A program made the position numbers and the translations under genes. A stretch of DNA of 39,990 bases from JBBDJB01 sp040880125 (GTDB lineage Bacteria; Planctomycetota; Planctomycetia; Pirellulales; JBBDJB01). Below the pieces are notes generated by a model, which worked only from the letters and a program-made list of their open reading frames with translations, ran no database searches and was not told where the DNA came from. This document shows, in pieces, positions 32,250 to 39,990 of the stretch (position 1 is its first letter; each line of letters starts with the position of its first letter). The DNA lies in contig JBBDJB010000017.1 in the NCBI GenBank assembly GCA_040880125.1, positions 1 through 39,990 on the forward strand, written 5' to 3'.

Positions 32250-32897
32250 ATGAACTACTTCGCCCATGGCCGGCACTTCGTCGACGAGCCGTATTTGCTG
32301 GCCGGCTCGGCGCTGCCGGACTGGCTGAGCGTCATCGACCGCCGCCTGCGATTGCGAACCCGGCACGTCGGGCCGCTGGCCGACAGCGACGACCCCCGCG
32401 TCGCGTCGCTCGCCCGGGGCGTGCTGCGGCACCTGCGCGATGACCGCTGGTTCCACGAGACCCGCGCATTCGCGGAGGTTTCGCTGGGCCTTTCGGCCGC
32501 GGTCCGCTCGGTGGCGCCGCAGGACGATTCGTTCCGGCCGAGCTTCCTGGGACACGTCCTTCTCGAGCTGTTGCTCGATGCCGAGTTGATCGCAGAAGAT
32601 CCCGACCGCTTGGTCGGTTACTACCGCACGTGCGAGCGAATCGATGCTCGCTTCGTGGCCGACACCGTCAGCCGTGTCCTGGACCGCTCCGCCGAGCCGC
32701 TCACTACGTGGATCCCGCGCTTTTCGCAGGAGGGCTTCTTGTGGGACTATAGCGAGGATGAGAAACTGTGCTACCGATTGAACCAGGTGATGCGCCGCGT
32801 CGGGCTGGCGAAGCTGCCTGACTCCTTCATCGACATCCTTCCCGACGCGCGGCGCGAAGTGCGGCGCCGCAAGGCGGAGCTTTTGACAGGCGGTTGA
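32250..32897 (+). CDS. Conserved protein of unknown function, AcpH/HD-like
   Basis: A 215-residue cytoplasmic protein. MNYFAHGRHF, LAGSALPDWL, the internal RDDRWFHETRAF and GHVLLELLLDAEL recall the arrangement of ACP phosphodiesterase (AcpH) and other HD-like helical metal hydrolases: early His6, Asp25, then His and Asp in later helices. The resemblance is weak and I would not name a substrate. No signal peptide or membrane segment. It is separated by 118 bases from the next isomerase gene on the same strand. Confidence 0.6.
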   Translation: MNYFAHGRHFVDEPYLLAGSALPDWLSVIDRRLRLRTRHVGPLADSDDPRVASLARGVLRHLRDDRWFHETRAFAEVSLGLSAAVRSVAPQDDSFRPSFLGHVLLELLLDAELIAEDPDRLVGYYRTCERIDARFVADTVSRVLDRSAEPLTTWIPRFSQEGFLWDYSEDEKLCYRLNQVMRRVGLAKLPDSFIDILPDARREVRRRKAELLTGG

Positions 32898-32930
32898 AAA
32901 AAGGACGGGGACAGATGCGTAGGGTCGCTG

Positions 32931-32975
32931 TGCGGACCATTGAACTGGAACCGGACCGCTTGAAATCGGTCCGCA
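32931..32975 (+). promoter_or_regulatory. Alternative hairpins in the leader of the 33016 gene
   Basis: TGCGGACC (32931-32938) can pair with GGTCCGCA (32968-32975), while CGGACCG (32952-32958) can pair with CGGTCCG (32967-32973). The two stems share the right arm and exclude each other. They lie 40-85 bases before the ATG, after a GGGGACAG-rich stretch. No T-run follows. Confidence 0.35.
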
Positions 32976-33015
32976 TCGCGGGCGCTCAAGAAAACCCCAG
33001 TGAGGAGACGGCGGC

Positions 33016-33864
33016 ATGAAATTCGGGATGAACCTGCTGTTGTGGACCGGCGACTTGAGCGATCAGATCGTGCCGACGCTCGAGATGCTCAAACAGGTCG
33101 GCTACGACGGTGTCGAGCTGCCGATCTTCGTCGCCGACGAGAAGAAATTCGCCGAGTGGGGGAAGCGGCTCGACAATCTCGGCCTGGAGCGAACCGCCGT
33201 CACGATTCGCGGCGCGGAAGACAATCCCATCAGTCCCGATCCGGCCTCGCGGGCGCGAGGCGTCGAAGCGACTAAGCAGACGCTCGACAGTTGCCGTGCC
33301 GCCGGCTGCACGCACCTGGTCGGACCGTACCACTCGGCACTAGGCGAGTTTTCGGGCGCGGGGCCGACCTCCGACGAATGGAAGTGGGGCATCGAGTGCA
33401 TGCGAGAAGTTGCCGAGCACGCCGGTCAGGTGGGCGTCATCCTGGGCGTCGAGTGCTTAAACCGCTTCGAGACGTATCTGCTCAACACGCACGGTGACGC
33501 CGCCCGCTTCGCCCGCGAAGTCGGTCACCCGAACTGCCGCGTGATGTACGACACGTTCCACGCCAACATTGAGGAGAAGGACGTCGCCGAGGCGATCCGC
33601 TCGTGTGCGGATGTGCTGACGCACGTGCACATCTCGGAGAACGACCGCAGCATTCCCGGCACCGGCCACGTGCACTGGGACGCCACGTTCGACGCCTTGA
33701 AAGAGGTCAACTACGACGGCTGGCTCACCGTCGAGGCGTTCGGGCTATCGCTCCCGGAGATCGCCGCCGCCACGAAGATCTGGCGCCGCATGTTCAAGAG
33801 CGAAGAAGAGCTCGCCCGCGAGTCGCTGGCCTTCATGAAGCAGCACTATCAGCGGCGGTGGTAA
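33016..33864 (+). CDS. TIM-barrel ketose 3-epimerase-like protein
   Basis: A 282-residue protein of the D-tagatose/D-psicose 3-epimerase group. Metal ligands Glu146 (GVECLNRFE), Asp179 (MYDTFHANIEE), His205 (HVHISENDR) and Glu240 (TVEAFG) have spacings 33, 26 and 35, the same as Glu150-Asp183-His209-Glu244 of the Agrobacterium psicose 3-epimerase. GTGHVHW near 215 is also typical. A GAGGAG ribosome-binding site precedes the start. It likely epimerises a ketose or related keto sugar, and is the best-supported enzyme of the local sugar genes. It is convergent with the Tat-exported Gfo/Idh gene. Confidence 0.88.
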   Translation: MKFGMNLLLWTGDLSDQIVPTLEMLKQVGYDGVELPIFVADEKKFAEWGKRLDNLGLERTAVTIRGAEDNPISPDPASRARGVEATKQTLDSCRAAGCTHLVGPYHSALGEFSGAGPTSDEWKWGIECMREVAEHAGQVGVILGVECLNRFETYLLNTHGDAARFAREVGHPNCRVMYDTFHANIEEKDVAEAIRSCADVLTHVHISENDRSIPGTGHVHWDATFDALKEVNYDGWLTVEAFGLSLPEIAAATKIWRRMFKSEEELARESLAFMKQHYQRRW

Positions 33865-33963
33865 GTATCGCCGTGCGGAGGATTGGCTGTGGTTTGTGAG
33901 ACGGAACACTACACGACTATTCGCCCTGGTCGCGGCACCCCAATTTCAAACCTCAATCGTGAG

Positions 33964-35289
33964 CTAGATAAACTCCGTCACGCCCGGCACGGCCACTTTG
34001 GCGGCCGGCGGCTTCGCGTCCCAGGTGTAGGCCTCCGGAGCAAGCTTCTCTTGGGAATTGATCGCCTCTTCCCAGGTGAGCGTTTGTCCCGTGTAGGCGC
34101 TCATGCGGGTCATGATCGCCATCATCGTGCTCTTGGCCATGTAGTCGCCGTTGTTGATCACCCGGCCGTCGCGCAGGGCCGCAAAGAACGCATCGTGCTC
34201 CAGTTGATGGCTGTCGGCCTCTTGCTCGCGCGACGGCTGCCACGGGTTCTTGCCTTCGATCCGCGGCCGGCTGCTGGACAGGTTCAGCGTACCTTCGCTC
34301 CCAAAGGCGTATGTCTCCGACTCATTGCTGCAATTGGGTTGATGTCGCGTGGTCGAGAAGAGCCGCACGCCGCCGTCGTACTCGAAGACGCTGCTGAAGT
34401 GATCGTAGATATGCCCGTACTCGTCGCCCGTGCGAGCCTGCCGGCCGCCGGTGGCGTAGCAGCGGACCGGATACTGATCTCGCATTACCCAGGCGCAGGC
34501 GTCCAACTGATGGACGAACTGCTCGACGTTGAAGTCGCCCGACAACCAGGTGAAGTAGTACCAGTTGCGCATCTGGTACTCCATGTCGGTCATATTCGGC
34601 TCGCGTGGGCGGACCCAAACGCCGCCGGCGTAGCGCACGCTGTGCAGGGTAATGATGTCGCCGATCGCACCCTGGTGCACGCGGCGAACCGCCTCCTGCT
34701 TTTTGAAGGAATACCGCCCGTTGAGGCCCGAAAGTATGTACAGGCCCTTCTGCTGAGCCAGGGCCGTCGTCTCCAGCACCGAGCGCACGCCCGGGGCGTC
34801 GACCGCCACCGGCTTCTCCGCGAACACGTGCTTGCCCGCCTCGATGCACGCCCGCAGGTGCTGCGGCCGGAAGTGGGGCGGCGTGGCCAGCAAAACGACG
34901 TCGACATCCGAGTCGATGACGTTCTGGAAGCCGTCGAAGCCCGGGAAGCGATGATCGGCGTCGACCTCGACTCGCTTGCCGACGTCGTCATTGCGGCCGA
35001 TCGCCTGCAGCGCCGAGTCGAGTTGATCCTCGAATGCGTCCGCCACGGCGACCAGTCGCGCATTCTGCTCGGCCCGCAGCGCCTGCACGGCGGCTCCGCG
35101 TCCGCGTCCGCCGCAGCCGACCAGCCCCAGCCGCACAATATCGCTCCCCGCAGCATGCGCACTGCGGGAGATGGCGAGCGTGGCGAGCGAACCGCCGACT
35201 ACGGCGGCATTAGATCGCTTCAAGAATTCGCGGCGCGAGGGACCGACCGCTTCGCGCTTCGCTGTATTCGATGCTCTTGTCGGAGTCAT
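33964..35289 (-). CDS. Tat-exported Gfo/Idh/MocA family oxidoreductase
   Basis: A 441-residue protein with a twin-arginine signal, SRREFLKRSNAAVVGGSLAT, cut probably after RSAHA (about residue 46). The Rossmann fold follows: RLGLVGCGGRGRGAAV (GCGGRGRG), LLATPPHFRP and FAEKPVAVD. This Tat-borne group is greatly expanded in planctomycetes and acts on sugars in the periplasm, probably exported folded with bound cofactor. It differs from the cytoplasmic homologue at 30010 in having the leader and a longer C-terminal half. It is downstream of the PQQ-propeller gene, 103 bases away on the same strand. Confidence 0.92.
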   Translation of the reverse strand: MTPTRASNTAKREAVGPSRREFLKRSNAAVVGGSLATLAISRSAHAAGSDIVRLGLVGCGGRGRGAAVQALRAEQNARLVAVADAFEDQLDSALQAIGRNDDVGKRVEVDADHRFPGFDGFQNVIDSDVDVVLLATPPHFRPQHLRACIEAGKHVFAEKPVAVDAPGVRSVLETTALAQQKGLYILSGLNGRYSFKKQEAVRRVHQGAIGDIITLHSVRYAGGVWVRPREPNMTDMEYQMRNWYYFTWLSGDFNVEQFVHQLDACAWVMRDQYPVRCYATGGRQARTGDEYGHIYDHFSSVFEYDGGVRLFSTTRHQPNCSNESETYAFGSEGTLNLSSSRPRIEGKNPWQPSREQEADSHQLEHDAFFAALRDGRVINNGDYMAKSTMMAIMTRMSAYTGQTLTWEEAINSQEKLAPEAYTWDAKPPAAKVAVPGVTEFI

Positions 35290-35392
35290 GCTTTGTCTCC
35301 TGGACGTTCAAAGGTTCGTAAACCCCTCCGGTTCCTGCCGTACCGCACGTAGAGCTTAACTGAGCTGATTGTGCGAAGCAAAAAACGTGGGT

Positions 35393-38377
35393 TCAATCGG
35401 CCTCCACCGGTTCGAAACAGAACATCACCCCGCTCGTCTGAGGACAATAGAAGATGCGGCCGTTGGCGGGGATCGCATGTGGGCACGTGTATGAGGCGAA
35501 TCCGGGGCTTTTCCAAAGCACCTCGCCCGTCGAGGTGTCGGTCATGAACAGCCCGTCGATGGTGGCCGATAGTGCCATTCCTTCGGAGGTCAACACGACG
35601 GCGCCGCAGCCATGTGCCGGCCCCCAAAGTTGGACGCGCTCGTCCGGGGTGCCGGCCATCGTGCCGGTGGCGAGATTCCAGCGAAGCGCCCCGCCGTTGT
35701 ACTTGTTGTTCACGGTAAAGTAATCCGGACCGAGCGAGACCGTCTCGACGAACCAGTGGTTCCGGCCCTCTTCCTGTTGCCACACGATACTGCCATCGCG
35801 CGCATCCAGGCACGCCAGCGGCAACTTGTAGGAGCCGGGCAAATAGAGCCGCCCGTCGCGATACGAAGGCGTACCCGTCTGGCTGGCGAAGGCGTCGGGC
35901 TTGCGCCATACCACTTCGCCGGTTCGCGGCAAGACTGCGATCGTCTCTCCCATAGAGCCGGGGCTTTCTCCCCCGCCGGTAAAGTACATCCGACCGTCGC
36001 CCGCGCAGCCTGCCGGACCGTTAAGCCGCTGGCCGCTGCTGGCAATCGCAACCTGCCACAGCGGCTCGCCGGTGTCCGCATCCCAGGCGTCGACCACCTG
36101 ACCGATAGAATCGTCTTTCTCGACGATCACCAGCGAGGGGTGGAGCGTAAAGTCGCTGCTGTCGAGCGTCGCGTTGTGCCCCTCGATCGCCAGAACGTTC
36201 CTGCCGGGCCGAAGCAGTTCCCGCGGTGCGTCGATGGGGAACGACTCCATCTGCTCGGCCTCGTGAATGCTTACTCTCTCGGCGCGGCTTCCCGCACCGC
36301 GCCCCACGCTCGCTCGGGCGATCTCTTGACCGTTGAGGTACGCGATGAAGCCGTCATCGTAGCGCAGCTCCAGCGCCAATTGGCCCGACTGCGGCACCGC
36401 GTCCAGCTCGAACGCTTTGCGAACGTAAACCCGCATCGAGCGGTCCCGCAGATCGAGCCGCGTGGCGTCGTCCTCGTCACCGTAACCGAAGCCGGCCGGA
36501 CCCTCCGGCCATGCGCTATCGTCGAAATCGGCCGCTGTCCAATCGCCTGCGGGATCGGACTGGTCCTGATATCGCCACGTCGCTCCGCGCGGCACCAGCG
36601 GGCGCGACACTCCCGGTTGGTCGTAGAGCGAACCGTATGCCACCACACCGTCGGCAAAGACGGGCGAGGCCCGTAGCCGGTCGCCGCTGCCGATCGGCCG
36701 TTCCCACCGTATCGCACCCGTCTCCATGTCCAGGCAGTACAGCGCATTGCCCTGGCCGCGGACCTTCGGATAGCGAGGGCTGAACATGCGGGGCACGTAG
36801 AGATTGCCATCGGCCAATAGCGGTGTCGCCCGCGTCCACACCTGCTTGGGCAGCTTGCGCCGCCAGCGGATGCGGCCACTGGACTGCTCGCGGCAGACCA
36901 CCCAGCCGCCGAGCGTGCTGTAGACGACGTCCTCGTCAGTCGCCACCGCCGGGTGCTTGAACAGGCCGCCGCTATGTGCCGCCCAACGCACGGTGAACGG
37001 CGGCTTCAAGCCGGCATCCTCGACAAAGTTCGCGTTGCTCGGCCCGCCGTAGGCCGAGGGCCACGTGTAGCGCCGTGCGCCAGCCGCTTCGACGTGGCTT
37101 TCGCGCCGGTGCAGCGTCAGTTCTTCGGTGCGTGGCTCGATCGCCTCGCCCTGGCCTAGCACGTAAAGGAACCCGTCATCGCAGCCAAAGTACACGCGGC
37201 CGTCGGCAATGGCCGGCGAAGAGGTGATCGGCTTGCCGTGCGGCGTCTGAAAGCGAAACACTTCGGCCGACAGGTTCGCCAGCCCGCGCCCGTGCGCCGC
37301 CAGGTCGACGGCCACCAATTCGCCAACTAGCGTAGTGAACACGCAGTGCTCTCGCGACAGCGCCGGCGAACTGAGCGACGGCGTGAACGTTTCCGGCTCA
37401 TCGTTAAAAGAAGCCCAGGCCGTGCCGCGCTGCGAACCGAACCGCTGTGCGGTCACGCCGAAGGCCTGGCGGCTGAAGTAGGCCGTCGTGTCGCGCACCG
37501 CCGGCGCTGCCAACGCGGCCCACTGTTCGTGCAGCACGTCCGCCCCCTGGGCGAAGCGGCCATCGATGAGCGACACCCGCAGCACCGCTCCGTACCCGTC
37601 CTTGCCGGGGAACGCGCAGTAGACGTGATCACTGCCGATCGACGTGCCCACCGGCAGGTACACAGCGCCGATCGGCTTCTCCGACGTCCACAGGTGGCGA
37701 GCGTGGTCGCCGCGATCTTCGACGCAGACTAGGTCGAAACCGGCCGCGATGACCACGCGATTGCCCGCCACCGATACGGCTACGCCCCCGTAGTGCCGCT
37801 CTGCCTGGGCCGCCGCCGGATCGTCCGACAGCACGTTGTAATGATCCCACTGCCAGCGGGTGTTGCCGTCTCGATCGAGGCAGTGCACAACAGCGTCGAG
37901 CGTCTGCAGGTAGATCGAATCATTCGCAGAGGTAATCGAACCGAGAATCGGCTGGCCGTACTGGATCGTACGGACCAGTTTCCCGCTTTGCAGATCGAGG
38001 ATGTGCAAGTTCCCGGTGGTGGTGCCGTAGACCATGCGCCCGCCGGCGATGCAGGGCGAGCTGGTGTTCGAGCCCATTGCCGCGGCACCTTCCGGCGAAA
38101 CTTTCCAAACGATGCGACCTTCGGCCGCATCGACGCAGTATGCAGTACCCATCTGATCGACGACGAACGCCTTGTCCTCCACCACGGCCGGCGACGTGAG
38201 CACCGCATCGTCGAGCCGCACTTGGGCCACCAGCTTCAGCGGCAACTGCAGCGAGTCGTCCGCGGCATCGCCCGAATGAGCCGCGTCGTGCAGATACTGG
38301 GGCCAATCCCCGGCATGCGCCGCGCTGTTCAGGCTTGCCACCAGCACGCTAAGCCCGAGAAATACAAGGGTACGCAT
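35393..38377 (-). CDS. Large exported PQQ-like beta-propeller protein with inserted beta-sandwich
   Basis: A 994-residue secreted protein from the ATG at 38377 (signal peptide RTLVFLGLSVLVASLNSAAHA, then GDWPQYLHDAAHSG, the usual planctomycete propeller opening). An upstream frame adds 67 Arg-rich residues and is rejected. PQQ-like blades recur (DAAEGRIVWKVS, DLQSGKLVRTI, DMETGAIRWERP, DADTGEPLWQVA, DARDGSIVWQQE, DTSTGEVLWKSP). Between the middle blades, about residues 590-755, lies a domain with DWTAADFDDSAWPEGPAGFGYGD and RYDDGFIAYLNGQEIAR, resembling a galactose-binding beta-sandwich. The enzyme cofactor residues of true quinoprotein dehydrogenases were not evident, so it may be a binding or scaffold protein. 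Confidence 0.85.
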   Translation of the reverse strand: MRTLVFLGLSVLVASLNSAAHAGDWPQYLHDAAHSGDAADDSLQLPLKLVAQVRLDDAVLTSPAVVEDKAFVVDQMGTAYCVDAAEGRIVWKVSPEGAAAMGSNTSSPCIAGGRMVYGTTTGNLHILDLQSGKLVRTIQYGQPILGSITSANDSIYLQTLDAVVHCLDRDGNTRWQWDHYNVLSDDPAAAQAERHYGGVAVSVAGNRVVIAAGFDLVCVEDRGDHARHLWTSEKPIGAVYLPVGTSIGSDHVYCAFPGKDGYGAVLRVSLIDGRFAQGADVLHEQWAALAAPAVRDTTAYFSRQAFGVTAQRFGSQRGTAWASFNDEPETFTPSLSSPALSREHCVFTTLVGELVAVDLAAHGRGLANLSAEVFRFQTPHGKPITSSPAIADGRVYFGCDDGFLYVLGQGEAIEPRTEELTLHRRESHVEAAGARRYTWPSAYGGPSNANFVEDAGLKPPFTVRWAAHSGGLFKHPAVATDEDVVYSTLGGWVVCREQSSGRIRWRRKLPKQVWTRATPLLADGNLYVPRMFSPRYPKVRGQGNALYCLDMETGAIRWERPIGSGDRLRASPVFADGVVAYGSLYDQPGVSRPLVPRGATWRYQDQSDPAGDWTAADFDDSAWPEGPAGFGYGDEDDATRLDLRDRSMRVYVRKAFELDAVPQSGQLALELRYDDGFIAYLNGQEIARASVGRGAGSRAERVSIHEAEQMESFPIDAPRELLRPGRNVLAIEGHNATLDSSDFTLHPSLVIVEKDDSIGQVVDAWDADTGEPLWQVAIASSGQRLNGPAGCAGDGRMYFTGGGESPGSMGETIAVLPRTGEVVWRKPDAFASQTGTPSYRDGRLYLPGSYKLPLACLDARDGSIVWQQEEGRNHWFVETVSLGPDYFTVNNKYNGGALRWNLATGTMAGTPDERVQLWGPAHGCGAVVLTSEGMALSATIDGLFMTDTSTGEVLWKSPGFASYTCPHAIPANGRIFYCPQTSGVMFCFEPVEAD

Positions 38378-38584
38378 GGATAAGCTCCCGCGGGGCTGTG
38401 GAGAGCAAAGAGCGACGGCGCCGTGGAATGCGGCGCCCGCCATTGTAGCGGGGGCGTGGCGGATCGCCAGTTTTTGCGACCGATAGGAAGATGGGCTGTG
38501 CTGCCGCCGACTCCGTGCGCCCCACCCGACGCGACTTCGCCAACCGATCCCCGCACTCGAGACTGTTGATCGTTTCAACAGCCT

Positions 38585-39061
38585 CTAGGGCGTCGTCGAG
38601 TTCAACTCGTAGTCGAACCGGTTGTCGCCGTCGACCGTGGCGACCGCTTCGAACCCCGCCCCAGTCTGATAGCGGGACGGAATGCTGGGCGGCTTTTCGG
38701 GCGCCGCCGGCGGCTGTTGGGAATGACCGCCGCCAAAATGAGAGAAATCCGGCGCGATATACGGCATGATCTTTACTCGGTACCGCCCGGGCGAAACGCC
38801 GTCTTCCTCCGCAATGCTATACCGGCCGTTCTGGATCTCTGCTCCCGTCTCCCTTCCCGATTCGACTGGAACGAACATGATGACCGCCTTGTCCAGCGGC
38901 CTTCCATCCAGCGTCACCTGTCCGCGAACCGCGAAGCGAGACTCCGCGTCATCCCGGCAGCCCGCTGCAAACGCCGGTAGCAGAATCGCGGTGAAGAGGA
39001 CCAAGCCGTGCCGAGCGGATTGCCACCGCCGAAATCCTGGGTTTTGAACACTTGATCGCAT
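38585..39061 (-). CDS. Lipoprotein with transthyretin-like (carboxypeptidase-regulatory-like) domain
   Basis: A 158-residue protein with lipoprotein signal LVLFTAILLPAFAAGC (Cys35). The mature part VRGQVTLDGRPLDKAVIMFVP followed by GRYRVKI is a prealbumin-like beta-sandwich of the carboxypeptidase-regulatory type. This small lipoprotein is usually found beside DUF1559 genes in planctomycetes, as here, 50 bases after one. AAGGAAA lies before the start. The stop is followed by a 7-bp hairpin (CTGTTGA/TCAACAG, 38567-38585 region) without a T-run. Function unknown; envelope location is likely. Confidence 0.85.
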   Translation of the reverse strand: MRSSVQNPGFRRWQSARHGLVLFTAILLPAFAAGCRDDAESRFAVRGQVTLDGRPLDKAVIMFVPVESGRETGAEIQNGRYSIAEEDGVSPGRYRVKIMPYIAPDFSHFGGGHSQQPPAAPEKPPSIPSRYQTGAGFEAVATVDGDNRFDYELNSTTP

Positions 39062-39111
39062 ACGGGTAGTTTCCTTCTGCGTCGGACCAAAAGCTGGGCG
39101 CCGCGTGGCGA

Positions 39112-39990
39112 CTAACGCCCCGCCTGAACAGGTCCGCCATCGTTGCGCTGCGCCAGGCGGTCCAGTACGTCCGGATGCGTCTCATCAGTGACGAAGCGCA
39201 CCGAGCCGTCGACCATCACGAAGTGCACGCCGCCTGGGTGGTCGCTGCGGAAGGTTTCCCATTCGAGAAAGCCGGTGATCAAGCGATCGCTGTTGAAAAC
39301 GCCGGCCATCGAGGCCCAAGTGGTGCCGACATAGGCCATTGCCCAGCGGGTGGTGCCGCCGTTGATTTGCCCGGCCGTGCGCTCGGCGAAATTGCGCAGC
39401 CCGTAGTCGAGCTCTCCAACCAGCAGCGTGTTGGAAGTGCCATCTTCCTGGCTGATCAAGGCCAGGCTGGTGCTTCCGCGAATCGGATCGATGATCGCGC
39501 CGTTGTGCACGTTCGGGTCCGGCTTCCCTGTCGTCAGGCTGATCGGATACCGGCAGGGGCCACTGCCCGTGCAGATGCCGTAGCTACTGCGGCCGCCATC
39601 GGTGCGGCCCTCGGGCGTATCCATCGTCGGACAAAGGAAGACCGGCAGTGAAATCGAACTAATCTCCACGTTGTCTCCCTCATCGTGGCCGATGGAAACG
39701 TCGTACTTTTCGAACATCGGCTCCTGATCGAGAAATGGAAGGATCCTGGTGAACGCGCTCCCCAGCAGGCCGTTTTCCGGTTGCTTGGCCGGCGGGAGCA
39801 GGCCGTGCTGCGTGTCGTACAGGTGCATCGCCGTGCCAATCTGCTTGAGATTGTTCTGGCAATGCAACCGGCGGCTGGCTTCCCGCGCCGCGTAGACCGC
39901 CGGCAGCAGCAGCGCAATAAGGATGCCGATCACCGCGATCACCACCAACAGCTCCACGAGCGTGAAACCATGTAGGGGCCGAGCGAAGCG
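39112..39990 (-). CDS. DUF1559 protein with prepilin-like N-terminus (cut by right window edge)
   Basis: The frame is open from the right edge (39990) through 39957 to the stop at 39112, so the true start lies outside. It reads HGFTLVELLVVIAVIG: a type IV prepilin cleavage/methylation motif, cut after Gly, followed by a hydrophobic helix. The body has the DUF1559 features: AAREASRRLHCQNNLKQIG, a mid-domain TSNTLLVGEL, and HPGGVHFVMVDGSVRFV (H-X9-DG). About 290 residues are visible. It is a pseudopilin-like or surface protein typical of planctomycetes, with a lipoprotein partner downstream. Partner and substrate are unknown. Confidence 0.92.
   Translation of the reverse strand, partial: RFARPLHGFTLVELLVVIAVIGILIALLLPAVYAAREASRRLHCQNNLKQIGTAMHLYDTQHGLLPPAKQPENGLLGSAFTRILPFLDQEPMFEKYDVSIGHDEGDNVEISSISLPVFLCPTMDTPEGRTDGGRSSYGICTGSGPCRYPISLTTGKPDPNVHNGAIIDPIRGSTSLALISQEDGTSNTLLVGELDYGLRNFAERTAGQINGGTTRWAMAYVGTTWASMAGVFNSDRLITGFLEWETFRSDHPGGVHFVMVDGSVRFVTDETHPDVLDRLAQRNDGGPVQAGR

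Noticed and set aside
33883..35352. Open frame of about 490 codons on the plus strand
   Set aside because: Antisense to the Tat-exported Gfo/Idh gene, which has clear signal and Rossmann motifs.

Overview
The window reads as a GC-rich bacterial chromosome segment from a planctomycete, most likely a Pirellulales-type organism. The evidence is the family mix: a prepilin-like DUF1559 protein beside a small regulatory-domain lipoprotein, a DUF1571 protein, a Tat-exported Gfo/Idh/MocA protein, PQQ-type beta-propeller and FG-GAP secreted proteins, several TIM-barrel sugar isomerases, and zinc-type L32 next to the fab genes. No tRNA, rRNA, CRISPR array, prophage or intact insertion sequence was seen.

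Left part (1-8450, all minus strand): a surface polysaccharide cluster. In transcription order it has a NodB-type deacetylase, a membrane CapD/FlaA1/PglF-type nucleotide-sugar dehydratase, the permease and ATPase of a Wzm/Wzt-type exporter, a sulfotransferase, a phosphoribosyltransferase-HAD fusion, and an asparagine-synthase-like protein that runs off the left edge. Together they suggest synthesis, modification and export of a decorated, possibly sulfated, glycan.

Middle (8700-24200): housekeeping genes mixed with lineage-specific exported proteins. These are an alpha/beta hydrolase, a DUF1571 protein, a UbiD decarboxylase, thioredoxin behind a consensus sigma-70 promoter, a lipoprotein, a small Cys-His-Gly repeat protein, a translationally coupled membrane pair (anchored protein plus HTTM protein), the rpmF-fabD-fabG-acpP-fabF lipid cluster, leucyl aminopeptidase, and an FG-GAP protein.

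Right part (24400-39990): a carbohydrate catabolism region. It has an MFS transporter, a DUF4432 aldose-epimerase-like protein, a cupin sugar-isomerase-like protein, two TIM-barrel isomerases, two Gfo/Idh/MocA proteins (one cytoplasmic, one with a Tat signal), a large PQQ-propeller protein with an inserted galactose-binding-like domain, a lipoprotein, and a DUF1559 protein cut by the right edge.

The most distinctive non-coding structure is two families of REP-like palindromes. Family 1 (9-bp stem GCACAGACA/TGTCTGTGC) occurs at three places, each a gap between convergent genes; at two of them it forms the same composite, palindrome / CCCTCTCCC hairpin / palindrome. Family 2 carries a 5' GTAG before a 9-bp hairpin and flanks, in inverted orientation, a decayed REP-associated tyrosine transposase (RAYT) with two visible lesions.
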